DNA from: DATHSN01 sp035464115
GTDB lineage: Bacteria > Actinomycetota > Acidimicrobiia > Acidimicrobiales > SKKL01
Direction of reading: 5' to 3'
Assembly: GCA_035464115.1 (NCBI GenBank)
Contig: DATHSN010000238.1
Span: 1 to 7,021 of the forward strand
Length of the DNA: 7,021 nt
The notes below the pieces were generated by a model. It worked only from the letters and a program-made list of their open reading frames with translations. It had not been told where the DNA came from and searched no databases. This document shows, piece by piece, positions 6,235 through 7,021 of the stretch (the stretch's first letter is position 1; each line of letters starts with the position of its first letter). Made by a program: the position numbers and the translations under genes.

Positions 6235-6240
6235 AGGCTA
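6235..6240 (-). promoter_or_regulatory. Candidate -10 element for the small membrane ORF / fab operon
   Basis: On the minus strand, TAGCCT matches the TANNNT -10 pattern and is followed by six bases (TCCCCC) and then the ATG at 6228. This would place the transcript start on the start codon itself. No TTGACA-like -35 box is seen at 16-18 bases upstream. This is inferred from spacing only. Confidence 0.4.
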
Positions 6241-6244
6241 CGCT
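6239..6244 (+). promoter_or_regulatory. Candidate -10 element for tRNA-Leu
   Basis: TACGCT matches TANNNT and lies 15 bases before the mature tRNA 5' end, which leaves a short 5' leader for RNase P. There is no good -35 box. Its first two bases (TA at 6239-6240) are also the first two bases of the minus-strand candidate. Confidence 0.4.
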
Positions 6245-6259
6245 CCGTTGTCGCTGCTC

Positions 6260-6342
6260 GCCCGGGTGGCGGAATGGCAGACGCGGAGGACTCAAAATCC
6301 TCTGTCCGAGAGGGCGTGCGGGTTCGAGTCCCGCCCCGGGCA
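6260..6342 (+). tRNA. tRNA-Leu (anticodon CAA)
   Basis: An 83-base class II tRNA. The acceptor stem GCCCGGG (6260-6266) pairs with CCCGGGC (6335-6341), and the discriminator is A6342. The D stem is GCG/CGC. The anticodon stem GAGGA/TCCTC encloses loop CTCAAAA, giving anticodon CAA at 6293-6295, which reads UUG codons. A long variable arm (about 6304-6317) and a T arm with GGTTCGAGTCC follow. The gene is followed by CCG, so the CCA end is not fully encoded and must be added after transcription. UUG is a rare leucine codon in a genome this GC-rich. Confidence 0.96.
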
Positions 6343-6350
6343 CCGACTCG

Positions 6351-6379
6351 TTGCCACCCGGTCCGACTGTGCGTACGAT
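6351..6379 (+). promoter_or_regulatory. Promoter of the toxin-antitoxin operon
   Basis: TTGCCA (6351-6356) and TACGAT (6374-6379) are separated by exactly 17 bases, the best -35/-10 pair in the window. A start near 6386 would give a leader of about 30 bases before the antitoxin's TTG codon. The -35 box begins 9 bases after the tRNA gene ends. Confidence 0.65.
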
Positions 6380-6387
6380 GTGCGTAC
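6368..6387 (+). promoter_or_regulatory. Operator-like repeats over the toxin-antitoxin -10 box
   Basis: TGTGCGTAC occurs twice, at 6368-6376 and 6379-6387, with an 11-base period, about one helical turn. The same stretch contains the inverted repeat GTACG (6373-6377) / CGTAC (6383-6387). It covers the -10 box. Ribbon-helix-helix antitoxins typically bind such repeats to repress their own operon, so self-repression is the inferred role. Confidence 0.55.
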
Positions 6388-6416
6388 AGGAAGTGCGCGA
6401 CCGGGAGGGACCGCCG

Positions 6417-6695
6417 TTGAGCACCACGACCAAGTCCGAGCGGTTCCAGCTCCGGATGAGCCCTGCCGACCGCGAGCTGCTCGACGACGGCGCCGAGGCG
6501 GCCGGCACCGACCTCTCCAGCTTCGTGCTGTCGGCGAGCCGCGTGGCGGCCCAGCGGGCGCTGGCCGAGCGCACCGAGTTCCGGCTCTCGCCCGACGAGC
6601 GCGAGGCGTGGGAGGCGGTCAACGCCGCGCCGGCACGGGCGCTGCCCTCGCTGCGGCGCCTGCTCGACCGGCCGAGCCCGTTCGTCGACGGGTAG
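6417..6695 (+). CDS. DUF1778 / TacA-like antitoxin, ribbon-helix-helix
   Basis: A 92-residue antitoxin expected to repress its own operon and to neutralise the GNAT toxin encoded next. The N-terminus (KSERFQLRMSPADRELLDDGAEAAGTDLSSFVL, key part FQLRMSPADREL) is the short strand plus two helices of a ribbon-helix-helix DNA-binding domain. A second helical part (about 30-60) precedes the C-terminal tail from TEFRLSPDEREAW to LDRPSPFVDG, which in TacA proteins wraps the toxin. I chose the TTG at 6417 because GGGAGGGA (6403-6410) lies 6 bases before it. The open frame continues upstream to 6351, but that part overlaps the promoter. The stop abuts the toxin's GTG. The family is confident; the partner assignment rests on adjacency. 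Confidence 0.88.
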   Translation: MSTTTKSERFQLRMSPADRELLDDGAEAAGTDLSSFVLSASRVAAQRALAERTEFRLSPDEREAWEAVNAAPARALPSLRRLLDRPSPFVDG

Positions 6696-7021
6696 GTGCC
6701 CGGCTACCGCTCGCCCCGCCCGCTCGAGCGTTCGCACCGGCTCGAGTCCTTCACCTGCGCCTCGGCGGAGCAGACCGAGTGGCTGCGGCGCCACGCCCGT
6801 CAGTCCCACGGTGCGGGGTCGACGAAGGTCTTCGTGGTCACCGCTGACGGCGCGGATGAGGTCGTCGCCTACTACGCCTGGTGCATGGCGAGCCTGGCGG
6901 CGACGGATGCACCCGCCCGGTTGACGAAGGGCGCCGGGCGCTACCCCCAGCCGGTGGCGCTCCTCGCCCGGCTCGGTGTGCACCTCGACCACGAGGGCCG
7001 GGGGCTGGGGCGGGGACTGCT
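6696..7021 (+). CDS. GNAT-family toxin (TacT-like), 3' end beyond window
   Basis: A partial gene: 108 codons are visible from the GTG directly after the antitoxin stop, and the frame is open to the window edge. The start YRSPRPLERSHRLESFTC and the following EWLRRHAR resemble TacT-type toxins. FVVTADGADEVVAYYAW forms central strands. ARLGVHLDHEGRGLGRGLL (91 onward) is GNAT motif A, with the acetyl-CoA pyrophosphate loop RGLGRG (R-x-x-G-x-G, 102-107). Toxins of this family acetylate the amino group of certain charged tRNAs and stop translation. The catalytic tyrosine expected in the C-terminal part lies outside the window, so activity cannot be judged. No separate ribosome site is obvious, which suggests translation coupled to the antitoxin. 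Confidence 0.87.
   Translation, partial: MPGYRSPRPLERSHRLESFTCASAEQTEWLRRHARQSHGAGSTKVFVVTADGADEVVAYYAWCMASLAATDAPARLTKGAGRYPQPVALLARLGVHLDHEGRGLGRGL

Noticed and set aside
6351..6416. Longer antitoxin starting at the TTG at 6351
   Set aside because: That segment contains the -35 and -10 boxes and the operator repeats. The TTG at 6417 has a good ribosome site and starts at the conserved domain.
4907..6847. 646-codon plus-strand frame running through fabD, the tRNA and the antitoxin
   Set aside because: It crosses a tRNA gene and several real genes in other frames and has no protein motif.

Overview
The window is very GC-rich (roughly three quarters G+C by eye), with G/C in nearly every third codon position and many GTG/TTG starts. 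It carries a tRNA whose CCA end is not fully encoded, TANNNT-type -10 elements and an actinobacterial-style fatty acid synthesis cluster. This points to a high-GC actinobacterium. The class Acidimicrobiia is my best guess from general resemblance; no search was run.

Layout. (1) Plus strand, 53-1362: a small ECF-type sigma factor overlaps by 4 bases a methylated-DNA-protein-cysteine methyltransferase with an added low-complexity N-terminus. (2) 1363-1627: a noncoding gap between convergent genes with two spaced copies of a 51-bp palindromic repeat and a strong GC hairpin. (3) Minus strand, 5980 down to 1628: a compact type II fatty acid synthase operon, read as fabD-fabH-fabG-acpP-fabF. Genes overlap or nearly touch except for a gap of about 90 bp before acpP. 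A small one-membrane-segment protein (6228-6043) lies just upstream and may be its first gene. (4) 6229-6259: a short divergent promoter region whose two -10 candidates share bases. (5) Plus strand, 6260-6342: tRNA-Leu(CAA). (6) Plus strand, 6351 to the window end: a type II toxin-antitoxin module (DUF1778/TacA-like antitoxin, GNAT/TacT-like toxin cut by the window edge) with a clear promoter and overlapping operator-like repeats.

How the genes work together. FabD moves malonyl from CoA to the ACP, FabH condenses a starter acyl-CoA with malonyl-ACP, FabG reduces the ketoacyl-ACP and FabF runs later condensations. The dehydratase and enoyl reductase are not in the window. The sigma factor probably controls the alkyl-DNA repair gene translated with it. 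The toxin-antitoxin pair is a separate accessory module beside the tRNA gene.

The most unusual item is the FabD C-terminus. It carries about 70 extra residues that read as a biotinyl/lipoyl-type barrel-sandwich domain in which the hairpin with the modified lysine appears to be deleted.
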